Below, in pieces: positions 40,430 to 53,288 of a stretch of DNA of 64,000 nt; position 1 is the first letter of the stretch; each line of letters begins with the position of its first letter. The stretch is from Psoroptes ovis. Taxonomy: Eukaryota > Arthropoda > Arachnida > Sarcoptiformes > Psoroptidae. Where the stretch lies: NCBI GenBank assembly GCA_002943765.1, contig PQWQ01000011.1, positions 1,426,001 to 1,490,000 on the forward strand, in the 5' to 3' direction. The notes under the pieces were generated by a model that saw only the letters and a program-made list of their open reading frames with translations, ran no database searches and was not told the origin of the DNA. A program made the translations under genes and the position numbers.

Positions 40430-41850
40430 TCAAATTTTAAACAATTTTTCAACCCTTTCACATGCTTTTTCTTTTGAATTTGAATTCCTGATGCGTTCAC
40501 CGGCTTTTCTACATCTTTCTCGCATTCGATCATCATTTAAAATTTTATTAACTTTTCCAATCAATTCTTCATCGGTGAATGAAAATGTTTCCAGCCGATC
40601 ACCGAAACCTTTTTCTTTCACCCGTTGTGCATTATCGAATTGATCAACAAATATTGGAAATACTAACATTGGTTTACCGAATGATAATGTTTCAGCCACT
40701 GTATTATTACCACCATGGGTAATAATCATATCGATTATTGGTAATATGTTTGTTTGTGAAACATATGCATCACCCCACATATTGTCAGCTAATTCATATT
40801 GATCATGAAATATACCTTTCGATACAATGTATTTATGCGGTGTTTTTGCCAGCACTTTGATGAATTTTTTCATTATTTCATAATCGAATGCAGCCATTGA
40901 ACCCATTGATAAATAAATCAATTTATCTCCAGGTTGAATTTTAGATTTAAACTCTTCGGGCAGTTCAAATTTTTTCGCTTCTTTACGGCAATAAGTATCG
41001 ATACGTACATAATTATCGGGCAGCTTTCCTATGTCATGATAATCTAATTCTTCTGGACAGCCATATACATTCAAATAAGGTGATGTCAATAGGAAAGTAT
41101 CTTCATCCACTTCTGGATAACCGAATTCTTTGTTGATTAAATTCTGTGCATAACGATGACTTTCACAATATAATTTTTCAAATTTTTCACGAAATTCTGC
41201 CCAACCTGTTTGATCATCAGATGGTAAACCTGATAAATTGGGAAAAATTATATTTATGAGAAATTTTTCAAATAAAAAAAATCCAATTAAATACCTGATA
41301 GTGGTGGTGGTACATTTTGAGAATAATACAATGATAATGCACCCTCACTATGGAAAAAAACCCATGGGATTTTACCATAAGCAATGCAGGGCGCCAAACT
41401 AAAATGACATAAATCAGCAATAATCAAATCTGGTTCAATTTCCGCGATAGCTTTTTCAATTTGTGGATGCATTTGTACCAGTTGTTGATGTTTGACTAAT
41501 CCCAATGAATTGGGTACACGTACATCCATCATTTTACGATATGCATCCAATTTTTGTATCGATGTTAGCGGGGAAAATATTCCAGCATCATGCATAAATT
41601 GTAAATCAGCTTGAAATGATTTCAATGGATGATCTTTATCATTTGATTCTTGTTTCTTATTATTATCATCATCACATTTGAGGAAAATTTCATCGAAACC
41701 ATATTTTTTAAATTCACCAACTTCTTTGGTCGTCGTGAAGAATATGCATTGATGACCACGATCGGATAATGCTTGTGCAAAACCAATGGCAGCATTAATA
41801 TGTCCCATACCACCAGCTGGTTTAAATAATATTTTCAATTTTCGTGACAT
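40430..41850 (-). CDS. Soluble UDP-glycosyltransferase (GT1 family), copy 3
   Basis: Exon 1 41850-41295, exon 2 41229-40430 (65-bp intron), 451 residues. Starts MSRKLKILFKPAGGMGHINA with catalytic His17. The donor-binding region is THGGNNTVAETLSFGKPM ... FVDQFDNAQRV. It is the most diverged copy: the acceptor-side N-terminal domain differs (LIIADLCHFSLAPCIAYGK, SEGALSLYYSQNVPP) and VSKG replaces the FSMG of the others, suggesting a different acceptor. Same single phase-1 intron after PPPLSG. Cytosolic by absence of signal peptide and anchor. As the most upstream gene of a same-strand array, it may be the older member; that is inference. Confidence 0.93.
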
Positions 41851-44801
41851 TTTTTAAAATTGTTGTATAATGTTTGATGTAATTTTCCTCGATGAATTTG
41901 ATGATTTCAACTGCTCTTTTTCTCTGTTCAATAAACTTGACTGTTTTCAAAAATCGTCAAATTCAAAAACGACAGCAGTCATCACATCGAATATCAGCGA
42001 AAATCAGGCGATTTTCATAAATAAAAAAATTTCTTCTATTTACTTTAACTCCCCTTTAAATAATTTTTAAATTTTTTGACAATTACGATTGAAGCAAAGC
42101 ACTTTGACAAAGCACTCGAAGACTATGACTATGAAGAAAATTATCACCAAACATACACATACACACACACATGCACAAAAGTCGTTTAAGCCATGACAAA
42201 TTGAAAATGAATGAAAGAGTATTGATAAAATCAAAGCGACAACCAATTTTCAAAGAAACAAATCATGGTTCATGATCATCATCATAATCAATGATGATGA
42301 TATATGTAACATTTTGACTGATAAAACTGCTTATTTTATTTTCGAAAAATATACACAAATATCAATGATTGAATCAGTAATTTATTTATCAAAGAAAAAA
42401 ATAAACGAATTACATTCAATCAAAAGCAATACAAACACGCATTTCTTCCTATTTTACATTTTGTTACATACACACACACACACACAGCTTGATATGATTT
42501 TTCATTTTGTTTGAAAAAATGAATGCAAAACAAACGAATAACCATAACACATAAACATTGATGCTTATGCAATGTAAATGCACCGGATATTTTAAACATA
42601 TTTTTTTAAGACATATAAAAGACAAGATTGGTGAATGATTTTTCAAAGACAATAATTTTTCAAATGCATAATCCATAATGATTTGGATTACGTTTAATTG
42701 TTATTGTTCAATCACATCATCATTCATTGATTCAATGATGATGATTGAAGATTTAATCGTCATATTTTACGAGAAGATAAAGCGGTGATTTGTCTTGAAA
42801 TTTTAACCCGTTTTAAATAAATACAAATAGAAATTTTAAATAAAATAATTTTTTTATTAAAACAACTGAAAGATACTTTGTTGTTTTAAGAAATATATCT
42901 GACAAATATGTATCTGACAAATATTTCTATTATTTGTACGGAAGTGTTTCGAAATTCATAGTGTTATCATTGTTATTATTATTATTATTTGATGATTGAT
43001 TTGATCAAGAAAAAAAAAATTTGATTGATCAAATAGCCTGAAAAATACCTGATCAAACAAATCAAATCAAATCAAATAAAAATAATTTATGATTGACATA
43101 AATGTTTCAAAATTGAAAATTGAATTTTTATTTAATTTTTGATGAATGAATTGATCATCAAACAAGTGGATAATCGATTAAAATTTTAAAATTTTTCATT
43201 TTTCCAAAATGAAAAAAAAATTCGGGAAGTAAAATTGTATACAAAAATATTAGGCTGTCCGAAAAGTTCATTCGGCTTAATCAATAGAGTTTGCTCATGA
43301 AAATCGGCCAGAATTTTCCGGACAGCCTAATAATAAACAGTGAAGCAACAGGTGCTACAGGTGATCGACTGGTTTCAATTTTTTTTTCAAATATTTCCAT
43401 TTTACATTTCATTCAATTCCATATTGAAATACAATTTGTTTTTGAGATTTTTTTCACCGGTTATTATCAACACACATTTGTCAAGCACCTACGCTTAGCA
43501 TCATCATCATCAGTATTCGACCATAATAAATGATAATCACTGATGAAAAATGAATGATCTACTTGAAGTACATTTCATTTTCATTTTCATTCGCAATCGC
43601 TTTTGCTTTTTGTTTTTTTTTTGAATATTAAAATTTTGGCACATCTTAAACACATACTTACAAGCTTACAAATATGACAATTAAGAAGATGAAAGTAAAG
43701 GGAAAAAATACTTGAAAAATCAATAAATAAATAAATAAATGAACGAAACAAAAAGCTGACGATGAAAATGGCCCGAATTTCAATTGGATCATCATCGTGA
43801 ATTCATCGGAAATTCAAATTACGAAGAGTGAAAATCATCAATTCATTCATAGACATTCATAGGCACATTCACTCATCAAATAATTGTTTTAATTTTCAAT
43901 TATTTTTCTCGGGTTTTCTCCTTCGTTTGATCAATGAATGATGAATCGGTTGAACAAATTCAAATACGAAAACGGGAAATCATTTACCCGCGAAAATTTT
44001 TTGTTTGAATTTGAATTTGTTCAAGATTTGTTTTCCAATAATTTTCATTGTTAACCGCGATTTGTAGGGCTATTGTTTTATCATTTTTATTATGTTTACA
44101 TGTAAAATGAACAGCAAATAATGTGTGTTTGAAAATTATTGTGGTCAACAGGTTGTTGTCTCAGTATTATTATTATTATTATTATTATTTATTTTTACAC
44201 ATTACCACACACCATACACACCACAATTGATCGAGAGACAATTTATCAGAGCTTTTGTTATTTGTTATCTGCTGCTGTTGCTGCTGTCGATGATGTTGAT
44301 TTGATTGATGTTTTTTCTAAAATTTCAATTCAACACAACGAATTTGATTTATTTTCTCTTCTTTATTTTCAAAATTTTAAAAAAAATTTTAATTTCACTT
44401 TGGTTTGATTTCGGTCTATTGAATGATTTGGATGATTTTGAATGCTTTGAATGATTTAAATGATTCAAAGATTGAAAGAGTTTATCAATAAATAATAATG
44501 AAAATAAAGATAACCTGAATTATGCAAAACAAAAATAAAATAAAATTTCACACATTTGTTCAAGATGTTCTGAATTTTATTTGAATAATTGTTATTGCTG
44601 TTGCTGCTGCTGTTGTTGCTGTTGTTGTTGTTCAATATGAGATTCTCTTTTCATTGTTTTATTTTGAATTTCTTTTTAAAATTTTAATTGTTCTTATTAG
44701 ATCAAATAATTTATCTTTTTTTTTCGCTTATGTTTGAACTGAAATTAAAGTTGTTCAAAGATTGACCAAAAAGATTTGAAAATTTTCGGAAAATTTTTTC
44801 A
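41851..44801. other. Intergenic region between UGT copy 3 and the first glycine-rich gene
   Basis: Divergent promoters at the two ends. Holds one MITE (43248), (CA)n near 42470, (GCT/GTT)n near 44595-44630, (ATT)n tracts and no coding region I can support. Confidence 0.65.
43248..43333 (+). mobile_element. MITE copy 27, subfamily A, matched end changes
   Basis: Ends TATTAGGCTGTCCG and CCGGACAGCCTAATA: the GGCTGTCC variant is mirrored as GGACAGCC on the other arm. First copy after a 15 kb gap without any. Confidence 0.9.
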
Positions 44802-44809
44802 TATAAATA
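44802..44809 (+). promoter_or_regulatory. Candidate TATA box of glycine-rich gene 1
   Basis: TATAAATA 185 nt upstream of the ATG, followed about 25-35 nt later by AATCGATTCAAGC. The position is plausible for a core promoter with a ~160-nt leader; no experimental support. Confidence 0.4.
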
Positions 44810-44993
44810 TCGAATCGATTCAAGCTTGAAAATCAAAATCAAATCAATTCAACAATTATTCAAATACAATTTCAATTATTTGTTTTTTATAAAATTGTAT
44901 TTGAATAAATATTTTAAAAAATTTTCATTCATAAATCTTGAATTTCAAATTAATCTACGATCCACGAGATTTCATTTCTAATTGATAGAAAAT

Positions 44994-45749
44994 ATGTCGA
45001 TCAAAAAATTGAATATTTCACCATTCAGGTGTATGATATCACCGGCATCAATTTTATTAACCATCATCTTGTTGGAATCATTATTATTGATCAGTTTTCA
45101 AGTGAACGAAGTGCAAGCATTTAAAAAATTAAAAGCGAAAAAAATATTGAAAAAAATCTCCCCGCTATTAACGTTGTTGACATATTTGAAAACGAAAAAG
45201 AAAATCATTCCATTACCAGTACCATTACCGGTTCCATTGCCTGTCATTAAAAAAGAACCACATTACATCCCATGCAATGATTATGTAAGTGTTTGTAATT
45301 GAATTTTGTATTATTTATATTTTTCCTTGTATTTATTCATAACAGGGTGGTGGTTACGGAGGTGGTGGTGGATATGGCGGCGGCGGTGGAAGTAACTGTA
45401 AGTCAAAATGTCTGAAAAGTCCATGATTGATGAATTAATCCTTTCAATCATTTCTCATTGTGATTAGGCAATTTCGGCGGAGGTTTTGGTGGAGATATAG
45501 GAGGTGGATATGGCGGTGGTGGTGGTGGCGGTTACGGCGGTGGAAACGGTGGATATGGAGGTAATTCAGGTGGTGGTGGGGGGGGTTATGGAGGTGATGG
45601 CCATTATGGTGGAAATAATGGCGGTGGTTATAATAACGGTGGTGGTGGTGGTGGCAATGGTGGAGGTGATATATGATTTTGGTATTAAAATATTTAAAAT
45701 TTTCTTTTTTTTTTATTTCTATTCTGTCAAACTAGGTGGCGGATATTGA
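44994..45749 (+). CDS. Secreted glycine-rich protein 1
   Basis: Exons 44994-45284, 45346-45397, 45468-45665, 45736-45749; all junctions GT-AG and phases close, giving 184 residues. The N-terminus has a hydrophobic signal (SILLTIILLESLLLISFQ) with predicted cleavage after VQA, then a Lys-rich block (KKLKAKKILKKI), a basic KTKKK followed by alternating IPLPVPLPVPLPV, a Cys in IPCNDY, and then almost pure Gly with Tyr, Asn and one Cys (SNCNFGGGFGG), ending GGGGY. Composition resembles arthropod glycine-rich structural or antimicrobial secreted proteins (cuticle, cement, acanthoscurrin-like); no specific family is certain. It shares its layout with the gene at 57067. The start is the ATG at 44994; the in-frame Met at 45030 would also leave a signal peptide. 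Confidence 0.85.
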
Positions 45750-46762
45750 AGCTAAGCAAAGAAATTATTTCAAATTTTAATCATGAAACGAATTGGCTGG
45801 ACCCATTTCGTTCGGTTTCTTCTTCTTATTCTCGAATCAAATCATTATAAATTATATAAATCTTATGATTCTTATTATCGTTATCGTTATTGTTAATTTA
45901 TGTACTGCATAATCATTGTTTATTGCCGTCATTTTCAATTTCATTTCCATTTCATTTACATTTCATTCTTGATTTCATCGCTTTTCATTCGTCTCTAAAT
46001 ATTCATTTTATTATACCATATTATCCATTTGATCATTTGATATCATTTTTTTTTTTGTTACAATTTTGTTTTTTATTTCTTTTTTCTTTGTTAATCTGTT
46101 CACTGTGTCTAAATGTTTGTTTATTTGTATGTTTTATGTATGTTCATCATCATTATTTCATTATTTAAATGTTCATGTTCAATCAAATCATCATCAAACT
46201 CAATTCCCTCGATTCTATCCATATTCATTTCAAATTCCGATTCACTCATATAAAAACCGATTTTAATACACCGAATAGTTTTGTTAATCTCATAAATCAC
46301 ATGCCAGAAATTATCCCAGTCATTGTATCCCAGTCATTATTCCATATTTCCATTTAATTCTCTACGATTTAATTATACCCATTAGCTCCATTAAAAATAT
46401 TAATCCAATCAGCCAATTTGATTATTTAAATCCCAAGAAAAATTATTGTAATTTATTTTTTTCTCCAATTCCATTTAACCCATCTTTAGTCTAATTTACT
46501 TCTACGATTCCCATCTAAATTTCCATGTATTAATCCAAAACAAAATACCCTAAAATAATAATAATTTCAAATCCAATTCTAATCAAACAAATTGTACAAA
46601 TCAAAAATATAATAATTCCTTTTAAATTTCTCAAAATTTTCTTCGAAACATGAAAAATCTCCAATCAATCCTAATTATTTTCATTATAACATTCCCTAAA
46701 CTAACAGCCTTAGAACCTTTGCTAATAACCTTTCCTTGCTCAATTCCTAATTTTTAAATGTT

Positions 46763-46794
<32 letters not shown>

Positions 46795-46953
46795 GAACAT
46801 TATTGTCTTTACGTTCAAACAAAACAATCATTCATTCTTAATTCGTGTATTTTTTCTTTTCATTTTAACCTCATCAAAACCTTTCATAAACCATTAAATA
46901 TCAAAAACCTATTTAATTTCAAAAAAAAATGACAAAAATTTTTCAAAAATAAA
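45750..46953 (+). other. G-poor, C-rich tract: probable 3' UTR of glycine-rich gene 1
   Basis: For about 1.2 kb after the stop the + strand is strikingly poor in G (for example 46501-46560 has 14 C and 2 G; 46561-46620 about 10 C and 1 G). The bias fades close to AATAAA at 46948-46953, which suits a long 3' UTR. Confidence 0.5.
46948..46953 (+). terminator. Candidate polyadenylation signal of glycine-rich gene 1
   Basis: AATAAA at the end of the G-poor tract, followed within 20 nt by TGCTTTGTTG, a possible GU-rich downstream element. Confidence 0.35.
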
Positions 46954-48148
46954 ATCATTGCTTTGTTGAAATGCAAATCATTAGATGACGCTTGATTCAT
47001 CAAATATATTTGAAAAAATGTATTTGAATATTTTGAACATTTTCAAGTCGGAAATATTAAAATATCAAATGTTAAATACGAAGAGAGACAAACAACGATT
47101 ATATTGGTCAACGAAACATAAAATACAATATTTCCGACCACATTTTACACATTTCAAAATCGATGATAGATAATAACACAGAAAACAACGATTGTCCACA
47201 CTAGATATTGTCAACTTGAAAAATGTAAAATTTTTCCAAAATTTGAAAAATTTCTTGGCTTGATTCGAATCATTGGTCGTATATCGATCATCAAATTCTG
47301 ATTTTCAACATTTTCCAATGCGAACACCTAAAGCCAGTGTCATTTGATTTGAAATTACGTGTTTTGTTGGTCGTTTGTTTATTTATTTGGTCAAAAATAA
47401 AAGTTAATTAAAATTTCTCCTTATTTTTTCGTCTTTCATTTATTCATTCATAAATTTCATTCATCAAAAAATTTTTTCGTCAATTTAGTCATAATTTCGC
47501 ACGAAATGATGATTTGTTTGTTTGTTTGTTTGTCTGTATTGTCAAATGTATGTCGTTTCATATTATTATTATTCATATTCAAACATTCATATTCATTCAT
47601 TCATTCATTTTTCGTATTTATTTCTTCGTTCATTCCTTTCATTTCATTCAAAAAAAAAATAAAATAAAATGAAATAAACAAACAATCGATTTGAAATTTA
47701 TTTGAAAATACGAGAAAAATAAATGAATAAACAAATAACGGAAGAGATTTTCTTTTTGATGAAGAAAATAAAGTAATAATAATAATAATAATATTCCATT
47801 CCATTTGAATATTTGTATGTGTTTGTTCTTCACCTTTAATCATCAAAAAATTGAAGAAATGAAGAAAGCAGCAGAAAAACATTTCAAACCATTTGGACAT
47901 ATGATTATTTTATTTGAAATGATGATCACAAGATATTTTTGCAATGGAATATGGACAAATAAATGTGAATAGAAATATGTATTCATCAATTTCCTGTTAA
48001 AAAAAAAATTTTACAAATACATCATTTGATTTGAATATTTTCATTTTAGATTTTGAAATATTTTGTTTTATTGTCTTTGAAATTTTATTGTTTTTTTTCA
48101 TCTCATTTGCTTGTCGATAATAAAGTCTTCACTGATACGGCTATCAAG

Positions 48149-48233
48149 TATTAGGTTGTCCGAAAAAGTTCTGGCCGATTTTCATGTGCAACTCTATTGA
48201 TTAAACGGGATGAACTTTCTGGACAGCCTAATA
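48149..48233 (-). mobile_element. MITE copy 28, subfamily A, inverted
   Basis: TATTAGGTTGTCCG left end; right end CTGGACAGCCTAATA. Interior TTCTGGCCGATTTTCATG ... TTAAACGGGATGAAC. Confidence 0.87.
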
Positions 48234-49173
48234 GATGTCTGATTAATTTTTAAAATACAAGACATTTGATAGCTTTATTAAATTCAGATCGTTTTTAAGA
48301 AAAAAAGAGCACCACAGACACAATAAACAATTTTCAAGAAACTGAAAATGCTGTATCATCATTTTTTTTACTGGATAATATTAATTTGACAGGTGAACAA
48401 CGAACAAACACAAAGCAATGATAATGACACTGTTACGGCGTATAAATAGGTCAAAATAATTTTCAGATGAACAAAACAACAACAACCCAAATCAATCAAT
48501 GATGATCGATCTTGATCTTATATCATCATCAATTGTTGTTTGCTTGATGATGATGGCAAATTGAAAAAATTTTTGTAAAATTTCAAATTCAATAAAAATT
48601 GAAAAAAATGAAAATGTTTCCATTGTTCTCTCTGGATAATATCATCATCGCCATCATCATTTGATAAGACCTGATAGATTTTTCAATGATAATGAATAAT
48701 AATAATTTAATATTTTTCATTTTCAATTGAATTATTGATGATTGTGACGATAATGGTCCGTATAACAATCATAAAAATGGGCCTCAAATCACATTGTTTG
48801 TTCGTTTTTACTCGTTTATTGTTGATCGCATCCCAACACACCAACGTACAGGAAGTGTTTTGCATGCAAATTTCATATTCAATTTCAATTTCAATTCACT
48901 TCGTCAAATATTCATTGTCATCATTTATTCATTTGGCTATTTATTCAATTTCCATTTCAATTTCAATGAATTTCCATTGAAAAAATATTGATGAAATATT
49001 ACTTTTCAATCAATTATTAATGATATAATCGAGCTTGAATTATTGAATTTATTATCCAAAAAAAATTAATATAAATGGATTATTTCATGGCCAACTCATA
49101 TTATCGCCGAAATTTTCCAAATTTCAAAATTCAGTATCCGATTCGTTGAATGTTATCGACGATAATTTGAAAT

Positions 49174-49262
49174 ATTTACGTTGTCCAAAAAGTTCATTTT
49201 GTTTAATCCATAGCGATTGTTCATGAAAATCGGCCAGAACTTTTCGGACGACCATCTAATAC
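49174..49262 (+). mobile_element. MITE copy 29, subfamily A
   Basis: Left TTTACGTTGTCCA; right end CGGACGACCATCTAATA has three extra bases before CTAATA. Confidence 0.84.
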
Positions 49263-50416
49263 ATAAAACAATAATCATATGATTATTGAAAAAATGTTAC
49301 AAACAAAAAACAAACGGGTTGTAAATATTAATACAAACAAATAAATGAATAAATCTTCCGGTCAAATCGATCATCAAATGACACTGATGATGATGATGAT
49401 GATTGGTACAATTTTCAAATATCAATCGATCATCGAATAATAATAATAATGACAAGATATAAAGAAATACAATGAAAATATTTGTGAAACATCCAGCAAA
49501 ATAAGACTAAAGAAAAAATCAATCAATCGATCGATCGATTGATTCAAATCATCATTATTTATTTATTCATTTGTTGAAATGTTTGAACTTTCAATATTTC
49601 ATTTCTTCGAAATAACCAGCCAATAAATAATGAATTGGTGAAAATCGAAATGAATGAACAAAGAATATCATAAATAATCATAATTTACGTCTTAAAACAA
49701 AGCGAAAAAACAATGAAAAAAAAATCAAAATCAACTGTCATGATTAGACATGGACATTGGATATTTTGAAAATTTGAAATTTGAAATGATTTTCTTTGAT
49801 GATTTTCATTGATGACCACGACCACGACCACGAACAGCACTATTTGACCAATAATATCAAAGATATTTGAACAAAAGAAAGTTGGAAAAAAAAATTGAAT
49901 AAATTCCAATCTAAACAAACAAACAAACAAATAAATAAACGGAATGAAAATCAAAATGAAATGATGAGTTTTTCGAATCATATGATGAATGAATGATGGT
50001 GAATGGATCATCACCATCATCATCATCATACAACGATTGCCATGATAATGTCAAATATTCAAAGAAAATGAAAAAATTTCAATGAAATTGTTTCGAGGTT
50101 GTTTCCGGAAACTGATGTAAGAAGAAGAAATGTGAAATGTGATTATTATTTATTTTCTTTCATGAATTTCATTGATGGAAAATTTCACAGAAAATGGAAA
50201 AATATTTCAATTTTTTTGCCATTATTTCACATTCATTCTATATTCATTTTCACATTTTTGATTCATCCATGACTGTAAAGTTGTTTAAATTGAAATTCAA
50301 CGATAAATTTTGAAGCAAAAGCAAACAATGTGGACGATTGTGAGACATATTTGATATACGATCATACATTAATTATAATAATGATGATGATAATGAGAAA
50401 TTAATTAATTAATTGG

Positions 50417-50442
50417 GCGTGTGTGTGTGTTTGTGTGTGTGT
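50417..50442. repeat. (GT)n microsatellite
   Basis: GTGTGTGTGT-TTGTGTGTGTGTG run with one interruption. Confidence 0.85.
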
Positions 50443-50555
50443 GGCCTGTGTTTACATTACTTAAATTACTCAAATTATCCAATAAACAAACGAACCCAAA
50501 AAAACAATTAAATTCAAATCGGAGAAATTCAAAGAAAATAGAAAAAATATAAATA

Positions 50556-50640
50556 TATTACGTTGTCCGGAAAGTTCTGGCCGATTTTCATGAACAACTC
50601 TATCGATTAAGCGAAATGAACTTTTCGGACAGCCTATAAT
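50556..50640 (-). mobile_element. MITE copy 30, subfamily A, inverted
   Basis: Left ATTACGTTGTCCGG, right CGGACAGCCTATAAT. Interior TTCTGGCCGATTTTCATGAA ... TTAAGCGAAATGAAC. Confidence 0.86.
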
Positions 50641-51550
50641 ATATTCTCATTTATGACAATTGATTTGACTGATTATCATCACTAGTCGTTATATTCATCA
50701 TCAGCAAAAATGAATCAATAATAATGATAAGGTATTGTGTGGTCCATTACGTATTATTTCATCTCAAAATCATTTGTAATCATTTATTTATTCAAAAATT
50801 ATTATGATTATTATTTAAATTATCATTTGCAATGACTAAATAAAAAAAAATAAATAAATACAAATCAAAAAATGAATTGTTTTGAAAGATTGAAAATAAT
50901 ACCATCATTACAAATGATAATAATTCAAAAATCATCATCCTCGTCATTTTGCAAATCGTTAAGCAAGCAAACAAATCGAAGAAAAAAATATTCAAATAAA
51001 TAATGGAAATCAAATTTTCTTCGTTATTTCTCCGGTTGTTGTCGATGTTGAATGCATCCATATGATCATCGATGAACATATGAACAATCATTTCCAATCA
51101 ATCTGACCATCCATCCAGACCAATAACAATGACCAGCAAACAAACTAGACACGTTATTTTTCTCATCTCATTTATTTTCATTTGTTTATTTATTTATTTG
51201 TTTTCCATTTTTTCTCGAAGATTTCAAACAGAATGAATTAACCATTAAACAATTGGAAATATAAATGAATGAAATTGTGGAAATATTATCATATGGGCAC
51301 ACAAAGCAATCATATATGGGACTGAAACTGAACTACCTGTATTTTTTCTTTGTTTTTTTCCCTTTAAAAAATTTTTAAATTCCTGTATGATTTGTATGAC
51401 TGTGTGTTCATCATTATTATTTATTGATAATTTTAATTTTTAAAAAATTGTGGAAATCAAGCTTATTGTGATAAGGGTTTTCAACCATTTTTTATCGAAA
51501 TTTTCAAATTTTTTTGAATTTTTTTCCAATTTTTTGCTGGAAAAATGGAA

Positions 51551-51610
51551 ATTTTCCAATATTTTTCGATATTTTCCGATATTTTCCATCATTTTCCACT
51601 ATTTTCCAAT
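51551..51610. repeat. Decamer tandem array, six units of ATTTTCCRAT
   Basis: ATTTTCCAAT, ATTTTTCGAT, ATTTTCCGAT, ATTTTCCATC, ATTTTCCACT, ATTTTCCAAT in exact 10-bp register. Confidence 0.85.
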
Positions 51611-52088
51611 ATTTACCTGACCAATGGACGTTCGGGGGTGTCCAGTACCTTTATCCCCTTTGAAAAAATAGAAATTTATTTAAACAAAATACAAATCCAA
51701 ACAAATGATGATACGAAAAAATCACTTTCATCAATCAATTATTGAATTTTTTTCGCTTTGTTGTTGTTTTTGCCATGTGAAATTTTAATGTGAAATCTTG
51801 TTCTTCTCCAAATTTTGAATGATGAATTTTTGAATTTTATAAATTTCCAATTTGTTTTGTTTTGTTTTCTGTCGAAGATTCACACTTGTATGTGAAAAAT
51901 TGAATATTTGAAAATTTTTAAATTTATTTTCTTTGCGCGAAAATAACTGTAAAAATTTCTTGCGAATGATGGACAAATCAATTTCAAGAAAAAAAATGGG
52001 AAAATTTTTGTCCAAAAATTTTTGAGAAATTCGAGAAATTTTAAATTGAAATTTTGAATATTTTTTTATTATAAAATGACAGAAATGT

Positions 52089-52173
52089 GTTAGGTTGTCC
52101 CATAAGTTCTTGCCGTTTCTCGAATGAAAAAAAAAATTTAAAAAATGGCAAGAACTTATGGGATAACCTTACA
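52089..52173 (+). mobile_element. MITE copy 31, subfamily B
   Basis: Left GTTAGGTTGTCCCATAAG, right CTTATGGGATAACCTTACA. Arms GTTCTTGCCGTTT and AAATGGCAAGAAC around an A-rich loop. Confidence 0.87.
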
Positions 52174-52570
52174 ACATTTCTATCATTTTTTCAGCTCATA
52201 TTATATCATGTTACTTCCAAATGCAATATCATCAATAATGGAAGAATAAAATACGTGAAAAAATTTCAATTTAATCAAAGCAACAAAAAAAAAAATAATT
52301 GTCAAATTTTGCATTTTTCAATTAAAAAAAAAAAAATAATACACGTGCAAAACGACACGTTCAATGTGAAATTTAATGTATTATCATTCAATTTTCACAC
52401 TTGTTATTATTATTATTATTATTTAAAACATAACATGTATAATATATCGGAAGTATGCACGTGTTTTTTCATATTATTCTGTGGATATTTGTCAAATTTC
52501 CATGGTGAAAAAAACGAAAATTTTCCGAATGATTTTGATTGAAATATAATCGAATATTAATTCGTCCGAT

Positions 52571-52734
52571 TCATTTCGAAACGTTAATCTCGGTCATAGA
52601 AATTTTTGCTTTGCCCGACTGAAACATTGTCACAATATATCGTCCAATCGTCACAATATCATTGTTTGATGGTTGTGATTGTGTTGGTGGTGGCCACCGA
52701 CAAAAAACGATATCCATTTTTGGGATATTTATTC
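52571..52734 (-). CDS. Orphan exon-like open reading frame, unrecognised
   Basis: On the minus strand a pyrimidine-rich acceptor (TTTATTTTTAG) at 52735 precedes 164 nt reading openly to TGA at 52571. It gives a split codon, then INIPKMDIVFCRWPPPTQSQ, continuing with ordinary mixed codons to ISMTEINVSK. Its composition is clearly richer in G and C and more protein-like than the surrounding random frames, and it contains no simple repeats. I recognise no family. It could be the last exon of a minus-strand gene whose other exons I did not find, a 48-codon ORF of its own (ATG at about 52717), or a fossil exon. Confidence 0.35.
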
Positions 52735-53203
52735 CTAAAAATAAATTATTTTGAAAATGGATTTTAAAAATTTAAAGCCAGAATTGATTCAAATTTACAA
52801 TTAATCGTTTACTTTTACTTTTATTTCAAATATCATTCATCCATTTATTACAAACAAATGACTTTATAAATACTATGTATTATAATCTATATTTCGATTA
52901 TTTAAAAAGATATTTATCCATTTATTTATTTATTTTTTTTTAATCTTTTTGATTTGGGTACATACGCCCTATATCTTTCTGAATATTATCATCATCATCA
53001 TCATCATCCCTTCTATTGTATCGTATGCATCATCATCGTATTCATCGTTAGCAATCCATTTGTTTTCTCAAGTTTTTTTTTCCGAAGATTTTTCGATTTT
53101 CTTCCATAAGATTTCTTGGAGATTTTCTTTGAAAAACTTTTTCTTGAAAATTTTTTTTGTTGTATTTTTAGAAAATTTTTTTAAAAGAAGGAATATTTAA
53201 ATG

Positions 53204-53288
53204 TATTACGTTGTCCGATAAGTTCTTGCCAATTTTCTCATGATTCCTTACGATATAATCGACAAAAACTTTTCGGACAACTTAATAA
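53204..53288 (-). mobile_element. MITE copy 32, subfamily C, inverted
   Basis: Left TATTACGTTGTCCGATAAG, right TTTTCGGACAACTTAATA. Interior GTTCTTGCCAATTTTCTCATG ... CGATATAATCG. Confidence 0.87.

Larger units (their letters stand above)
46954..52570. other. Intergenic region with MITEs and simple repeats
   Basis: Four MITE copies, a decamer array at 51551, (GT)n near 50417 and many (ATT), (CAT) and (AATG) tracts. Open frames here are low-complexity or random; no gene supported. Confidence 0.65.
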
